Below are positions 45,678 through 55,066 of a stretch of DNA of 64,000 nucleotides, in pieces; position 1 is the stretch's first letter; the number at the start of each line of letters is the position of its first letter. Source of the stretch: Arcicella lustrica (lineage in GTDB: Bacteria; Bacteroidota; Bacteroidia; Cytophagales; Spirosomataceae); assembly GCF_034930985.1 (NCBI RefSeq), contig NZ_JAYGIM010000001.1:186001-250000 (forward strand), given 5' to 3'. Under the pieces are notes generated by a model, which saw only the letters and a list, made by a program, of their open reading frames with translations, was not told the origin of the DNA and ran no database searches. The position numbers were made by a program, and so were the translations under genes.

Positions 45678-46088
45678 TTATTGTATATTCAGCAGATTTT
45701 CATTTTGAGGTAAAGTATATAGATTTGAACTCGTTAATAAAACAGAGGTGTCTTTCTTTTTACAGGTAACGGGTACATTATTAATATCAATTTTAGGAAA
45801 GATTTCATTAAACGAAAGCAACTTTTGTTCTGAAGGTTGGTCTTTGATAGCAATACGGTAAGGCATAACTAAACAAAGGGGATCTTTCGTTTCTTTTTTT
45901 GTTGATTTAACACCAGTGGTTTTTACAACTCCTTTGTTTTTTGATGATGGTTTACAACATTTCTTTTTGTTAAATTTTTCAATCATTGTTTTACTGTTAA
46001 ACAGTACAGCTGAATAATTACTAGATGGAATTTGTGCCATTAAAGAGTAAGAAAATAGCACAAGCGAAAGGATGAGTGTTTTTCTCAT
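45678..46088 (-). CDS. Small secreted protein of unknown function
   Basis: 136 residues: signal peptide MRKTLILSLVLFSYSLMAQ, then a short basic segment with a Cys pair (KFNKKKCCKPSSKNKG), a Lys/Thr-rich linker and a tail with two more Cys (DPLCLVMPY, VPVTCKKKD). No family recognised. The Cys-Cys pair may bind metal or form disulfides. It is the first gene of the minus-strand YceI set, 32 bp upstream of the YceI gene, and 136 bp from the divergent regulator gene. Confidence 0.7.
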   Translation of the reverse strand: MRKTLILSLVLFSYSLMAQIPSSNYSAVLFNSKTMIEKFNKKKCCKPSSKNKGVVKTTGVKSTKKETKDPLCLVMPYRIAIKDQPSEQKLLSFNEIFPKIDINNVPVTCKKKDTSVLLTSSNLYTLPQNENLLNIQ

Positions 46089-46224
46089 GTTGATAATTGT
46101 TTATGTTTTAATTAACTAAGACAAACCTATCAAATTGAAAAGCATTGGTAGTAAATGAAATGTAAAAAAGTGTAAAAGCTATGTAAAAACCGTTACTAAT
46201 AGCTATTTATCGTTTAAATTGCTA

Positions 46225-47109
46225 ATGTTTATGAAATCAAGATTATACATATTGCCATTGTTGCTGATGATAGGCTGTTTTTTCTTCATTGCAACGAATC
46301 GGAAAAAAGGAGATGATTATGCTGAAAAGCATCTGACAGTGGTGCTTAGAGACATAGGACATCAGTTATTACTTCATGCAAAAGACTCTAGTTCTAGAGT
46401 TTTGCCCATCAAGCAAATTAATGAGAATACTTTTGAAATCGCTTTTCAAAGTAAATTTACTTTTGTGTCAGATACTTTGATCGCATTGGTGCATAGGCGT
46501 TTGAAATCGACCAATTTGCCTACTGAATATATCGTTAATGTGATTGATTGTGGGAATAAAGAATTGATTTTTGCTTATGAAGTAAGTAAAAAGACCGATA
46601 GTATTTTACCATGTTTGGGAAGACAACAAGATGTAGGCTGTTACTTGATTCAAATTGAATTTTTAAGAGCAGAAACTTTGGCATTCAGTAATTATTTACT
46701 CTTGCTGATTCCTTTAGGACTAATAGGTTTTATACTGAAAAGTAATTTTGTAAAAGATAAAAGAGTAGCAGAAAAAGACGTTGTACCAGAAGAAATAGAT
46801 TATATCGCAATCGGTCAATATGCTTTTTATCCTGAAAAGAATAGCTTGAAGTATGGAACTGAAAACATAGAATTGTCTGAACGAGAAGCCAAATTACTAA
46901 GCATTTTTGCGGTAAACCTAAATCAATTAATTGAAAGAGAAAGACTTTTAAAAGAAGTTTGGGAAGATGAAGGTGTTTTTGTAATCAGTAGAAATCTGGA
47001 TGTATTGGTATCGAAACTGAGAAAAAAACTCCAAAAGGATGAATTGGTAAAAATCACCAATCTGCATGGGAAAGGATATAAATTGGAGGTTTTGGAGGAT
47101 GAGGTTTAA
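46225..47109 (+). CDS. Membrane-anchored winged-helix (OmpR/PhoB-type) one-component regulator
   Basis: About 294 residues; ATG at 46225 chosen over the TTG at 46219, with ATG 46231 also possible. Layout: TM helix near residues 5-24 (LYILPLLLMIGCFFFIA), a periplasmic domain of about 130 residues, TM2 near 158-176 (YLLLLIPLGLIGFILKS), then a cytoplasmic Trans_reg_C domain with ELSEREAKLLSIF, NQLIERERLLKEVWEDE, SRNLDVLVSKLRKKL and ITNLHGKGYKLEV. This is the reverse of ToxR/CadC, where the DNA-binding domain is N-terminal. No receiver domain is present. It is divergent from the YceI genes, which it probably controls. Confidence 0.88.
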   Translation: MFMKSRLYILPLLLMIGCFFFIATNRKKGDDYAEKHLTVVLRDIGHQLLLHAKDSSSRVLPIKQINENTFEIAFQSKFTFVSDTLIALVHRRLKSTNLPTEYIVNVIDCGNKELIFAYEVSKKTDSILPCLGRQQDVGCYLIQIEFLRAETLAFSNYLLLLIPLGLIGFILKSNFVKDKRVAEKDVVPEEIDYIAIGQYAFYPEKNSLKYGTENIELSEREAKLLSIFAVNLNQLIERERLLKEVWEDEGVFVISRNLDVLVSKLRKKLQKDELVKITNLHGKGYKLEVLEDEV

Positions 47110-47150
47110 GAATAAAGAAATGAATTTTTATAGAGAACATCATGATGTAT

Positions 47151-47177
47151 CGGCAACCTTTACGGTTGCCGTTTTTT
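47151..47177 (+). terminator. Intrinsic terminator of the winged-helix regulator gene
   Basis: CGGCAACC (47151-47158) pairs with GGTTGCCG (47164-47171), followed by T6 (47172-47177). Confidence 0.75.
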
Positions 47178-47379
47178 GTTGGTTATATCATGAAATACGC
47201 TAACCGCAAGGATTTATCGCTACTTGTTTTGTTGTTTTTTGAATGTAATAGAATTTGTTAAACCTTTATCATTTTCTATTAGCTGGCGAATTAATTCGCC
47301 AGCTAATAGAAAAATACTGATTTAGGAAGCTAGTGTAGAAACAACATTTTACAATTGCCACAAACAAAAAACGGCAACC
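47164..47379. repeat. Nested inverted repeats with a central 42-bp perfect palindrome
   Basis: GGTTGCCGTTTTTTGTT (47164-47180) is mirrored exactly at 47363-47379. Between them, 47272-47313 is a perfect 42-bp palindrome centred on GGCGAATTAATTCGCC. No gene occurs in the 418-bp gap 47110-47527; the structure lies between convergent genes and looks like a REP/MITE-like insertion. Confidence 0.7.
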
Positions 47380-47527
47380 ATAAAGGTCACCGTTATCTTA
47401 TTATAATGTGTTAGAAATACTCTAGGCGAATTTAGAAAAACGTAAGTTTGATGCTTACTGATAATTCCAATTAATGTCTTTGATGTGTTATTCAGTATAA
47501 GCCTCAATAATATTCATTAATAATTGA

Positions 47528-50416
47528 TTAATTAGCCGTAGGCTTTTTAACCTTCAATTCATCGGGAGCATCTTTGGTATAAGTCTTAAATTGTGATTTG
47601 TAGTTTTTATCAAAAAGGGCTTTGATTTCTTTGATGTCAACCGAACTAGGAGGATTGAATTGCGGAGAATTCATATAAGTTTTTAGACTATACAATAACT
47701 GACGAGCCACAAAACGTTTGTCAGGTTCTGAACTGAGGTCAGCGCTAGAAATAATCAGTTTGCCTTTTCCAACTTTCGCTTCTAAGATTAAACCCAATTT
47801 ACGATTCAAGAACCAAGTATCAATGGGCTGAACAATAGGACGGAAGCCCGCAGGGAAACTATCCAACAACATTACTTGCGAACGGTTTGTAATTTCCCAC
47901 CATTGTAAATTACTGTGGTATTCTGTTGGGAAGTTTTGGAAAGCAGGATGAGTAGGCTCGCAAAGAAAACCCAAAGTATGCGGAGGACGCATTTTGAACC
48001 AAGAAGTATTCCAGAAAACAGGTTGGAAATAATTCACAACTTCTTTCCCTTTTTCGATTTTACCAGCCGCTTCTAAGAATACTTTTCCACCATTTTGTAA
48101 AACCTCTTCTGCTTTGGCATCAAGCTCTTTACAGAAGTAAATTTCATCGGTATTGATCGTCGGAAGTTTTTCTGGATATACCCAAAACTCCCAATTATTC
48201 ATAAAAGCAGTATCATCAATCCGTACTTCAAAAACCAGTTTCTGTGCTTTTTGAATAGCATTTAAAGCAAAAGATACTTTTCCGATATTAAAATTATTAC
48301 CGATTGGAATATTGGTTTTATCAAATTTACCTTTCGCCAATACTTGTTTGTTTTCATCCAGAATTTGCCATGAAGCCAAGGCATTATTCAACACATCTTT
48401 GCCAAAATGATACATTTCAACATTTGCTTCGAAGCTCTCAGAGTTTTTGTACACAAATTTTGGAATCCGTGCTAGAGGAACAGTAGTGTTACAGAATTGA
48501 GCAAATTCAGCTTGTGAAATATATCCTTTTTCTTCCCAGAAAGAATCCAGAATGCCAACCAAAGCTGTTCCCTGACCAGAGTAATCGTTCAAACCAAGCA
48601 TTTGAATTCCTGCTGAAATGGGCGTGCGAAATGCCATTTCAATTTCAGTTTTATAACTCAAAGCCTGTAGTTTTCCAGTAGCTAGAAAGAATTTTTCACC
48701 CAATTCTCCCATGTCTTTATCTTTCAAATCTTCTTGGAAAAGTTCATAATTCTTGGCTTTGTAAACGCCAGTATATTTACTGATTTCCTTGAAATTTGGA
48801 AAAACACACCATTGACCTAATTCATGGGTTAGATATGGTACTTTAAAATCTTTTACTTTATCGGCAAAGTCCTCAGTACTGCTTGGAAGTTTATTCCAAG
48901 GCAAACCTCTTGGACCAGATTTAATCATGTATTCATTGGATGGGACTAAAGGCCAACTCATTGCTACTGATGCGCCAGTATATTTACGACGAGGGTCTTT
49001 AGTCTTCCAATAGTTTATGAATTTGGTTAGGTAATCTACTTGTTTGCCTCCTCTTGGTTCATTTCCATAAGCCAACATACAAAAAGAAGCATAATTTCCG
49101 TAAGCTTTTGCCATACGGTTGGTTTCATCCATAATAAACTGGTCGATAGGATGCCCATCACCTAAAGATGAACCATGATTCGCCCAACTTGGGCCTTCTG
49201 GTTGTAGATATATTCCCACTAAATCTGCGGCAATAAAAGCTGCCTCTGGCGGACAATACGAATGAAAACGGAAATGGTTTAAACCATAAGCTTTCGCTTT
49301 TCTAAAAACTTTTTCCCAAGACGCTACGTCCATCGGAGCATAACCAGTTAATGGAAATTGGCAGTTTTCAACTGTTCCTCTTAAAAATATAGGGCGACCA
49401 TTAATTTCAAAACGAGTACCTTTTATGGCAAAATCTCGCATTCCAAACTGTACTTTCCTAGCAGATTGTACTTGTTTTTTAACAATGATTTCGGCAGATA
49501 GATGGTACAAGGCAGGGGAAAATTCATCCCAAGTTTGGAAGTCATCGCCCATCGGATAATCAATGGTGATACTTTTTTCTTGTCCATCTATCTGGAAATC
49601 AGATAAAATTAATTTTGGAGAGTGAGCTTTAATGCTGTTAAAACTTTTTGCAGAAAGCTTAATTTGTCCTTCAACAGGCTTTTGCAAAGAATTTTTTAAT
49701 ACGATTTTTACCTTCGCTAAATGATTTGCCAAATCTGGATAAATCTGAATATCATCAAACCAGATTTTACCTTCGGCTTCTAGTTCTATTTTGCCAACAA
49801 TACCGTTCCAGTTTCCTTGTGTGTGGTCGGTTAAACTATGTGAATCTTTCCCAACATTGATAGCCTTGATGCGATTATCAACACGAATTGAAATGGTATG
49901 CTTTCCTGTGGATAATTTATCCGTTAAATCAAAGGTTTGTGCAACGCACATTGAGTTTTCTAAACCAATTTCTTCATTATCTATCCATACTCTTGTTTCT
50001 GTGTGCGGTCTTTCTAAAGTAAGAACAATGCGTTTGTTTGACCAATTTTTAGGAACATCTATTGCTTTCTGGTACCATGCAGCGCCTACATAATACTTTG
50101 CGGGCGTTAACCAAAAAGGGAATTTTAAATTTTCAGGAGTACGATACTTCGCTAAATGTGGATTGAAGTACCAAGAACTATCGTAAATACTGCCAGTCCA
50201 CTGTGTATGAATTGTTACAGGACTTCCTTTGCCATTTTCTAGCATCGAACCCGGTAATTTGATGGTTTCAGAAAATTTACTATTAAACCATTTATTTTTT
50301 ACGCCAACGTCTGCTGAATCAATTTTGAATTGCCAATTTCCTGCTAAAGAGATTTTTTGAGCATTGATTGTATTGCCAAACAACAAGCATAAAATAAATA
50401 AGTAATTTTTAATCAT
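47528..50416 (-). CDS. Glycoside hydrolase family 2 enzyme, secreted
   Basis: 962 residues: signal peptide (MIKNYLFILCLLFGNTINAQ), sugar-binding jelly-roll (about 25-215, with GAAWYQKAIDVP and LERPHTETRVWIDNEEIG), immunoglobulin-like domain (~220-330), TIM barrel (~333-620) and a C-terminal extension of about 300 residues. Acid/base E453 lies in AYGNEPRG and nucleophile E532 in PYLTHELGQW. GH2 covers beta-galactosidase, beta-glucuronidase, beta-mannosidase and related activities; the specificity cannot be told. It is divergent from the GH106 gene, with a probable LacI operator in the gap, so it belongs to the same polysaccharide-use locus. Confidence 0.92.
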   Translation of the reverse strand: MIKNYLFILCLLFGNTINAQKISLAGNWQFKIDSADVGVKNKWFNSKFSETIKLPGSMLENGKGSPVTIHTQWTGSIYDSSWYFNPHLAKYRTPENLKFPFWLTPAKYYVGAAWYQKAIDVPKNWSNKRIVLTLERPHTETRVWIDNEEIGLENSMCVAQTFDLTDKLSTGKHTISIRVDNRIKAINVGKDSHSLTDHTQGNWNGIVGKIELEAEGKIWFDDIQIYPDLANHLAKVKIVLKNSLQKPVEGQIKLSAKSFNSIKAHSPKLILSDFQIDGQEKSITIDYPMGDDFQTWDEFSPALYHLSAEIIVKKQVQSARKVQFGMRDFAIKGTRFEINGRPIFLRGTVENCQFPLTGYAPMDVASWEKVFRKAKAYGLNHFRFHSYCPPEAAFIAADLVGIYLQPEGPSWANHGSSLGDGHPIDQFIMDETNRMAKAYGNYASFCMLAYGNEPRGGKQVDYLTKFINYWKTKDPRRKYTGASVAMSWPLVPSNEYMIKSGPRGLPWNKLPSSTEDFADKVKDFKVPYLTHELGQWCVFPNFKEISKYTGVYKAKNYELFQEDLKDKDMGELGEKFFLATGKLQALSYKTEIEMAFRTPISAGIQMLGLNDYSGQGTALVGILDSFWEEKGYISQAEFAQFCNTTVPLARIPKFVYKNSESFEANVEMYHFGKDVLNNALASWQILDENKQVLAKGKFDKTNIPIGNNFNIGKVSFALNAIQKAQKLVFEVRIDDTAFMNNWEFWVYPEKLPTINTDEIYFCKELDAKAEEVLQNGGKVFLEAAGKIEKGKEVVNYFQPVFWNTSWFKMRPPHTLGFLCEPTHPAFQNFPTEYHSNLQWWEITNRSQVMLLDSFPAGFRPIVQPIDTWFLNRKLGLILEAKVGKGKLIISSADLSSEPDKRFVARQLLYSLKTYMNSPQFNPPSSVDIKEIKALFDKNYKSQFKTYTKDAPDELKVKKPTAN

Positions 50417-51243
50417 AAGCTTTTAAACGTTTTTTGGCAGTAAGACTTTGCTCTTTTCGGATTAAGAAACCCTGCCGAACTTATCCTCAGCAGGGCTTAG
50501 TCTTTACACCAAAAAATCTATTTTTATAATGTTGATATTAATTATTCCAATGCAAACAAGGTATCGGAACTTTTAAGTTTATGAATGAGTATTTTCTCTT
50601 ATAAAGAAAATTTTGAGAGTGACAATTTGTGAATATTCTTATAATTCGAAAATAATTTTCTGAAAAAATATTTATTTTCTTTTGCAAATATAAACTGTAT
50701 AAATTTGATAACAAATATTGATTATCAAAGAAATTATACTATCCTGTGCCTTCCTGTTATAGCCTTTTAGCTATATTGCTGGTGTTTTATGTTGATTTTT
50801 TTGGTGTTTTTTGAATTGTATTTTTCTAATAAATCAAAAAAATGAAAATTGTTTTTTTGATTTACTTTTTTGAAAATTTTGTATTAGAAAAGTGCAAGGA
50901 TTTTTTATGTCATCGTTATCGGGAACGTTGCCATAAAAAATCAAATATTGTATTTCCATGAAAATTCTCTTAAGAGGAAGTGCTATGCTTTTTACAGAAG
51001 AGAAATGCTTAGCTGTATTTTACCGGTATCATTCATAAAGTGGTTTTCTTCAACAGCTTGAAAAATAATTTCAATAATTTTTCAGTCAATTCTCGAAAAA
51101 CTGGTAAAAACAATTTTTTCATTCAGAAAAGCACTTTTTAAAAAGTTATATAATTTCAAAAAATACTACCAAACGCATGACATCACAGGACGCCTCAGGT
51201 AAGTACTTAATTTTTCTTTGCAATAAATAACAAACCATATTTG
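50417..51243. other. 827-bp divergent regulatory region between GH2 and GH106
   Basis: No gene. Bases 50437-50515 can fold into a structured leader on the minus strand (CCCTGC/GCAGGG at 50472-50497, plus an outer GTAAGACT/AGTCTTTAC pairing), ahead of the GH2 start. AAACGTTT at 50425-50432, next to the GH2 start, resembles a weak LacI-type core. The strong operator-like site is at 50919-50934. The rest is AT-rich, with poly-T and poly-A tracts. Confidence 0.5.
50919..50934. promoter_or_regulatory. Probable LacI operator, GH2/GH106 side
   Basis: TCGGGAACGTTGCCAT, with the symmetric core GGnAACGTTnCC. The same 16 bases occur on the other strand at 61803-61818, upstream of the LacI and transporter genes. 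LacI-family operators typically have a central CG in a palindrome, as here. Confidence 0.7.
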
Positions 51244-54081
51244 ATGAAACAGCATAAATCAACGAAAGCTTTTCAGACGCTTTTACTTTTATCAATTTCT
51301 TGTTCTTTGAGTTTCGGACAAGCAAAATGGAAGCCTATTACACAGCAATCCAAACCGTGGTCACGTTGGTGGTGGGAAGGTAACTCAGTAAATCCCAAAG
51401 ATTTAACTTACAATATGGAAACCTACCAAAAAGCAGGTTTGGGAGGTTTAGAAATTACGCCAATCTATGGTGTGAAAGGTCAAGAAGCGAATTTTATAGA
51501 TTTTCTTTCGCCAAAATGGGTAGAAATGTTCAAGCATACTTTGAATGAAGGTACTCGTTTAGGTTTGGGTATCGACCTTGCCAATGCTTCGGGCTGGCCT
51601 TTTGGCGGGCGTTGGGTAACACCAGAAGACGCCTGCAAAAACGTGAATTTCAAAACTTACCAGTTGAAAGAAGGAGAAAAACTTTCAGAAGTAATTTCTT
51701 TCCAGCAAAGTCCATTGTTGCGATATGTTTTGCCAAAAAAGACAGATATTTCAGCCTTGGAATATCCAGTTTCGAAGAATGAGAATCTCCAAGAATTGGC
51801 AATCGACCAAATTAAATATGAAAAACCTTTGCCTCTACAAACGCTCATGGCGTATTCTGACAAAGGAGAAGTAATCAATCTGACAGACAAAGTAAGTGCG
51901 ATGGGACAATTGAATTGGGAAGCTCCCAAAGGTAATTGGACATTATATGCCATCTTCCAAGGTTGGCATGGCAAAATGGTAGAACGTGCTGGACCCGGTG
52001 GAGAAGGTGATGTAATCGACCATTTTTCAGAAAAAGCGATTCAGAATTACTTAAAAGAATTTGATAAAGCTTTTGCAAAAACGGATGTTTCAAGCATGCG
52101 TGCTTTTTTTAATGATTCTTACGAAGTAGATGATGCTCGTGGTCAGTCGGACTGGACGGAAGATTTGTTCAAAGAATTTCAGCAAAGAAGAGGTTATGAT
52201 TTAAGAAATTATTTGCCAAATCTTTTTAGCAAAGAAAATACAGATTTAAACCACAGAGTATTATTCGATTATAGAACTACGATTGGCGATTTGATTCTAG
52301 AAAAATATACAGGAGAATGGGCAAAATGGGCGCATGGTCGTGGTAAAATTGTAAGAAACCAAGCGCACGGTTCGCCAGCGAATACTTTAGATTTATACGG
52401 ATTGGTGGATATTCCAGAAATTGAAGGGACAGATTTATTGAGAATTAAATTTGCTTCTTCGGCATCCAATGTTTTGGGTAAAAAATTAACTTCCTCGGAA
52501 TCAGCTACTTGGGAAAACGAGCATTTCCTTTCTTCTTTAAGTGATGTTAAAAAAGCGCTAGACTTATTTTTAGTCGGTGGCGTTAACCATATTTTTTATC
52601 ACGGAATAAATTACTCTCCTAAAAACGAGGCTTTTCCAGGGTGGTTATTTTATGCAGCGGTGCATTTTACGCCACATAATCCTTTCTGGAAAAACTTTTC
52701 GACCTTGAATAATTACGTGGCTCGGACGCAAACCTTCTTGCAAGACAGTAAACCGAATAACGATGTTTTGTTGTACTTCCCAATTACTGACCGACTCACA
52801 GAACCTTCTCACAAAGGTTTATTAGAACATTTTGATGGAGTAACGCCAGAATTTAACGGAACTGATTTTAAAGAAGTTGCGCAGAAAATGATTGACCGTG
52901 GTTATGGTTTTGATTTTATTTCAGATAAACAAATTGCGAATCTGAAAACACAACATCAGCAAATTATTACGGGTGGTGTTGCCTACAAAACAGTATTGCT
53001 TGCGGAAAGCGAGCAAGTACCTTTAGAGACTTTAGAGAAATTAGTACAATTAGCAAAAGCTGGAGCAACGATTATTGTGCATCATAAATTACCTGCTGAT
53101 GTACCAGGTTTAGGGAATTTGGATGAACGAAGAGCAAAATTTAAGGCACTTTTGGCTCAATTGAATTTTGTAAAAGTGAATGCTAAAGTAAATCAGGCGA
53201 AAGTTGGAGAAGGTTCTTTCTTGTTAGGAGAAGATTTGGAAGAAATGATGATTTACGCTAAAATCTATCGTGAAACCATGACGGATAAAGGTTTACAATT
53301 TGTTAGAAAAACCTCTGCAAAAGGTAATTATTACTTTATCAATAATAAATCTGATAAGGCATTTGAAGGCTGGGTGAAATTGGAAGTAGAAGCGAAATCT
53401 GCGGCTTTTTACAATCCAATGACAGAAGTTTTGGGAATGGCAAAAGTGAAAAACAATGAAGTATATCTGCAATTGTCTGTAGGGGAATCGTGCATTATCG
53501 AAACATTTAAAACAGTAGAAAAAGGTGCAACTTATCCTTATTGGAAAGCAAGTAAAGAAGCCGAAGAATTAAAAGGTACTTGGAAAATTTCTTTTATTGA
53601 CGGCGGACCAACTTTACCAAAAGCACTTGAAACCAAAGATTTAGGTTCGTGGACAAATGCAGGAAATGCTTATCAAGATTTTTCTGGAACGGCATTATAT
53701 CAATTGAATTTTGCAAAACCCAAAACTAATGCACAAGGCTATTGGTTAGATTTAGGTAAAGTTGCGGAAAGTGCATCGGTGACATTGAACGGAAAATATT
53801 TGGCTACTTTATTAGGACCAACATTCAAAGTTTTTGTACCCAATACTTTATTGAAAGCACAAAATGATTTAGCGATAAAAGTCTCTAATTCAATGGCAAA
53901 CAGAGTAATTGCTTTAGAAAAAGAAGGCACTGTTTGGCAGAAATTTTATAATATCAACGTCTCGGCAAGACTGAAACAAAACTTAGGAAAAGAGGGCTAT
54001 TTTACAACTAAAAACTGGACTCCGAAAGAATCAGGGTTATTAGAAAAAGTAACTTTAACACCTGTAGAGGTTTTGAAATAG
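51244..54081 (+). CDS. GH106-family alpha-L-rhamnosidase-like enzyme, secreted
   Basis: 945 residues; the ATG at 51244 is preferred to the TTG just before it. Signal peptide (FQTLLLLSISCSLSFGQ) is followed by the GH106 start (PWSRWWWEGNSVNPKDLTYN, GLGGLEITPIYGVKG) and the barrel segments GLGIDLANASGWPFGG, SMRAFFNDSYEVDDARGQSD, DLFKEFQQRRGYDLRNYLP, RNQAHGSPANTLDLYG, IEGTD and ATWENEHFLSSLSDVKKALD. The family removes alpha-linked rhamnose, notably from rhamnogalacturonan. A C-terminal beta-sandwich follows (~800-940). It leads a plus-strand run with NIPSNAP, RhaM, GH65-like and GH95 genes. Confidence 0.9.
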   Translation: MKQHKSTKAFQTLLLLSISCSLSFGQAKWKPITQQSKPWSRWWWEGNSVNPKDLTYNMETYQKAGLGGLEITPIYGVKGQEANFIDFLSPKWVEMFKHTLNEGTRLGLGIDLANASGWPFGGRWVTPEDACKNVNFKTYQLKEGEKLSEVISFQQSPLLRYVLPKKTDISALEYPVSKNENLQELAIDQIKYEKPLPLQTLMAYSDKGEVINLTDKVSAMGQLNWEAPKGNWTLYAIFQGWHGKMVERAGPGGEGDVIDHFSEKAIQNYLKEFDKAFAKTDVSSMRAFFNDSYEVDDARGQSDWTEDLFKEFQQRRGYDLRNYLPNLFSKENTDLNHRVLFDYRTTIGDLILEKYTGEWAKWAHGRGKIVRNQAHGSPANTLDLYGLVDIPEIEGTDLLRIKFASSASNVLGKKLTSSESATWENEHFLSSLSDVKKALDLFLVGGVNHIFYHGINYSPKNEAFPGWLFYAAVHFTPHNPFWKNFSTLNNYVARTQTFLQDSKPNNDVLLYFPITDRLTEPSHKGLLEHFDGVTPEFNGTDFKEVAQKMIDRGYGFDFISDKQIANLKTQHQQIITGGVAYKTVLLAESEQVPLETLEKLVQLAKAGATIIVHHKLPADVPGLGNLDERRAKFKALLAQLNFVKVNAKVNQAKVGEGSFLLGEDLEEMMIYAKIYRETMTDKGLQFVRKTSAKGNYYFINNKSDKAFEGWVKLEVEAKSAAFYNPMTEVLGMAKVKNNEVYLQLSVGESCIIETFKTVEKGATYPYWKASKEAEELKGTWKISFIDGGPTLPKALETKDLGSWTNAGNAYQDFSGTALYQLNFAKPKTNAQGYWLDLGKVAESASVTLNGKYLATLLGPTFKVFVPNTLLKAQNDLAIKVSNSMANRVIALEKEGTVWQKFYNINVSARLKQNLGKEGYFTTKNWTPKESGLLEKVTLTPVEVLK

Positions 54082-54158
54082 AAGCTTGAAAATGGAGAGA
54101 CGTTGAATGAATAGGGAATTTTCAACCATTTTATTCATACATAAATAACAAAACAATC

Positions 54159-54935
54159 ATGTTAAAACGTCTTTCCATTTTCGCCATTTATTTGTTTATC
54201 GCCACTTTTGCGAGCATTACTTTTGCAAAATCACAGCCAGAATACTACGAAACTAGAGTATACAGTTTCAAAACGCTAGAGCAGAAAAAAGTAGTTGAAG
54301 ATTATTTTAAAGACGCTGCTATTCCTGCTTTTAACCGATTGGGAATCAATTCAGTAGGTGTATTCAACGAAGCTGACCAAAAAGATGGAATAAAATTATA
54401 TGTTTTGATTCCCTACAAATCTTTAGAACAATTCAGTAAAATAGGCAGTAAACTGGCTTCTGATGCTGTGTATCAACAAGCGGCAAAAGCATATTTAGAT
54501 GCTAACTTCGCTACGCCAGCTTATGAACGTTACGAAAGCTCGCTTTCAGTTGCTTTTAAAGATTGGACAAAATTGAAAGTGCCAACCACATCAGCTCCAA
54601 AATCTGAAAGAGTATATGAGTATCGTTTGTACGAAAGTCATAGTGAAGTAAAAGGATTGAGTAAAATTCACATGTTCAACGAAGGTGGCGAAATTAATAT
54701 TTTTGTAAGATTGGGTTTTAATCCAGTGTTTTATGCGCAAACTATCATTGGTGGAAAACAGCCCAATTTGGTGTATATGACTACTTTTGATAACAAAGCG
54801 TCGAGAGATGAACATTGGAAAGCATTCGGAGCAGATTCAGAATGGAACCGTATTAAAGTACTTCCAGAGTATGACCATGCGATGACCAAAGCCGAAATCC
54901 ATTTCTTGACACCAACAGATTTTTCACAAATTTAA
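54159..54935 (+). CDS. NIPSNAP-family protein with signal peptide
   Basis: 258 residues: a signal sequence (LSIFAIYLFIATFASITFAKS), then two ferredoxin-like NIPSNAP/dimeric alpha-beta-barrel halves (YYETRVYSFKTLEQKKVVED about 27-125; VYEYRLYESHSEVKGLSKIHMF, HWKAFGADSEWN about 145-250). Function is unknown; bacterial NIPSNAP proteins occur frequently in sugar-use loci. It lies 77 bp after GH106 and before RhaM, which has a related fold, so an epimerase/mutarotase-like or binding role on exported sugar is possible but unproven. Confidence 0.88.
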   Translation: MLKRLSIFAIYLFIATFASITFAKSQPEYYETRVYSFKTLEQKKVVEDYFKDAAIPAFNRLGINSVGVFNEADQKDGIKLYVLIPYKSLEQFSKIGSKLASDAVYQQAAKAYLDANFATPAYERYESSLSVAFKDWTKLKVPTTSAPKSERVYEYRLYESHSEVKGLSKIHMFNEGGEINIFVRLGFNPVFYAQTIIGGKQPNLVYMTTFDNKASRDEHWKAFGADSEWNRIKVLPEYDHAMTKAEIHFLTPTDFSQI

Positions 54936-54941
54936 GGGTGA

Positions 54942-55038
54942 GTTTATAAGTCTATGAGTTTAAAGTTTATGAGTATAAATCGTAGATAAAGTGTAAGAAG
55001 AATAATCTCATAAACATTGAACTCATAGACTCATAAAC
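54942..55038. repeat. Intergenic snap-back repeat (32-bp arms)
   Basis: Arms 54942-54973 and 55007-55038 are inverted copies with three mismatches. Each is itself built from repeats of TCATAAAC/GTTTATGA words. It lies between the NIPSNAP and rhaM genes and can form a strong mRNA hairpin. Confidence 0.7.
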
Positions 55039-55066
55039 GCTAAACTCATAAACATTAAACTTAAAA

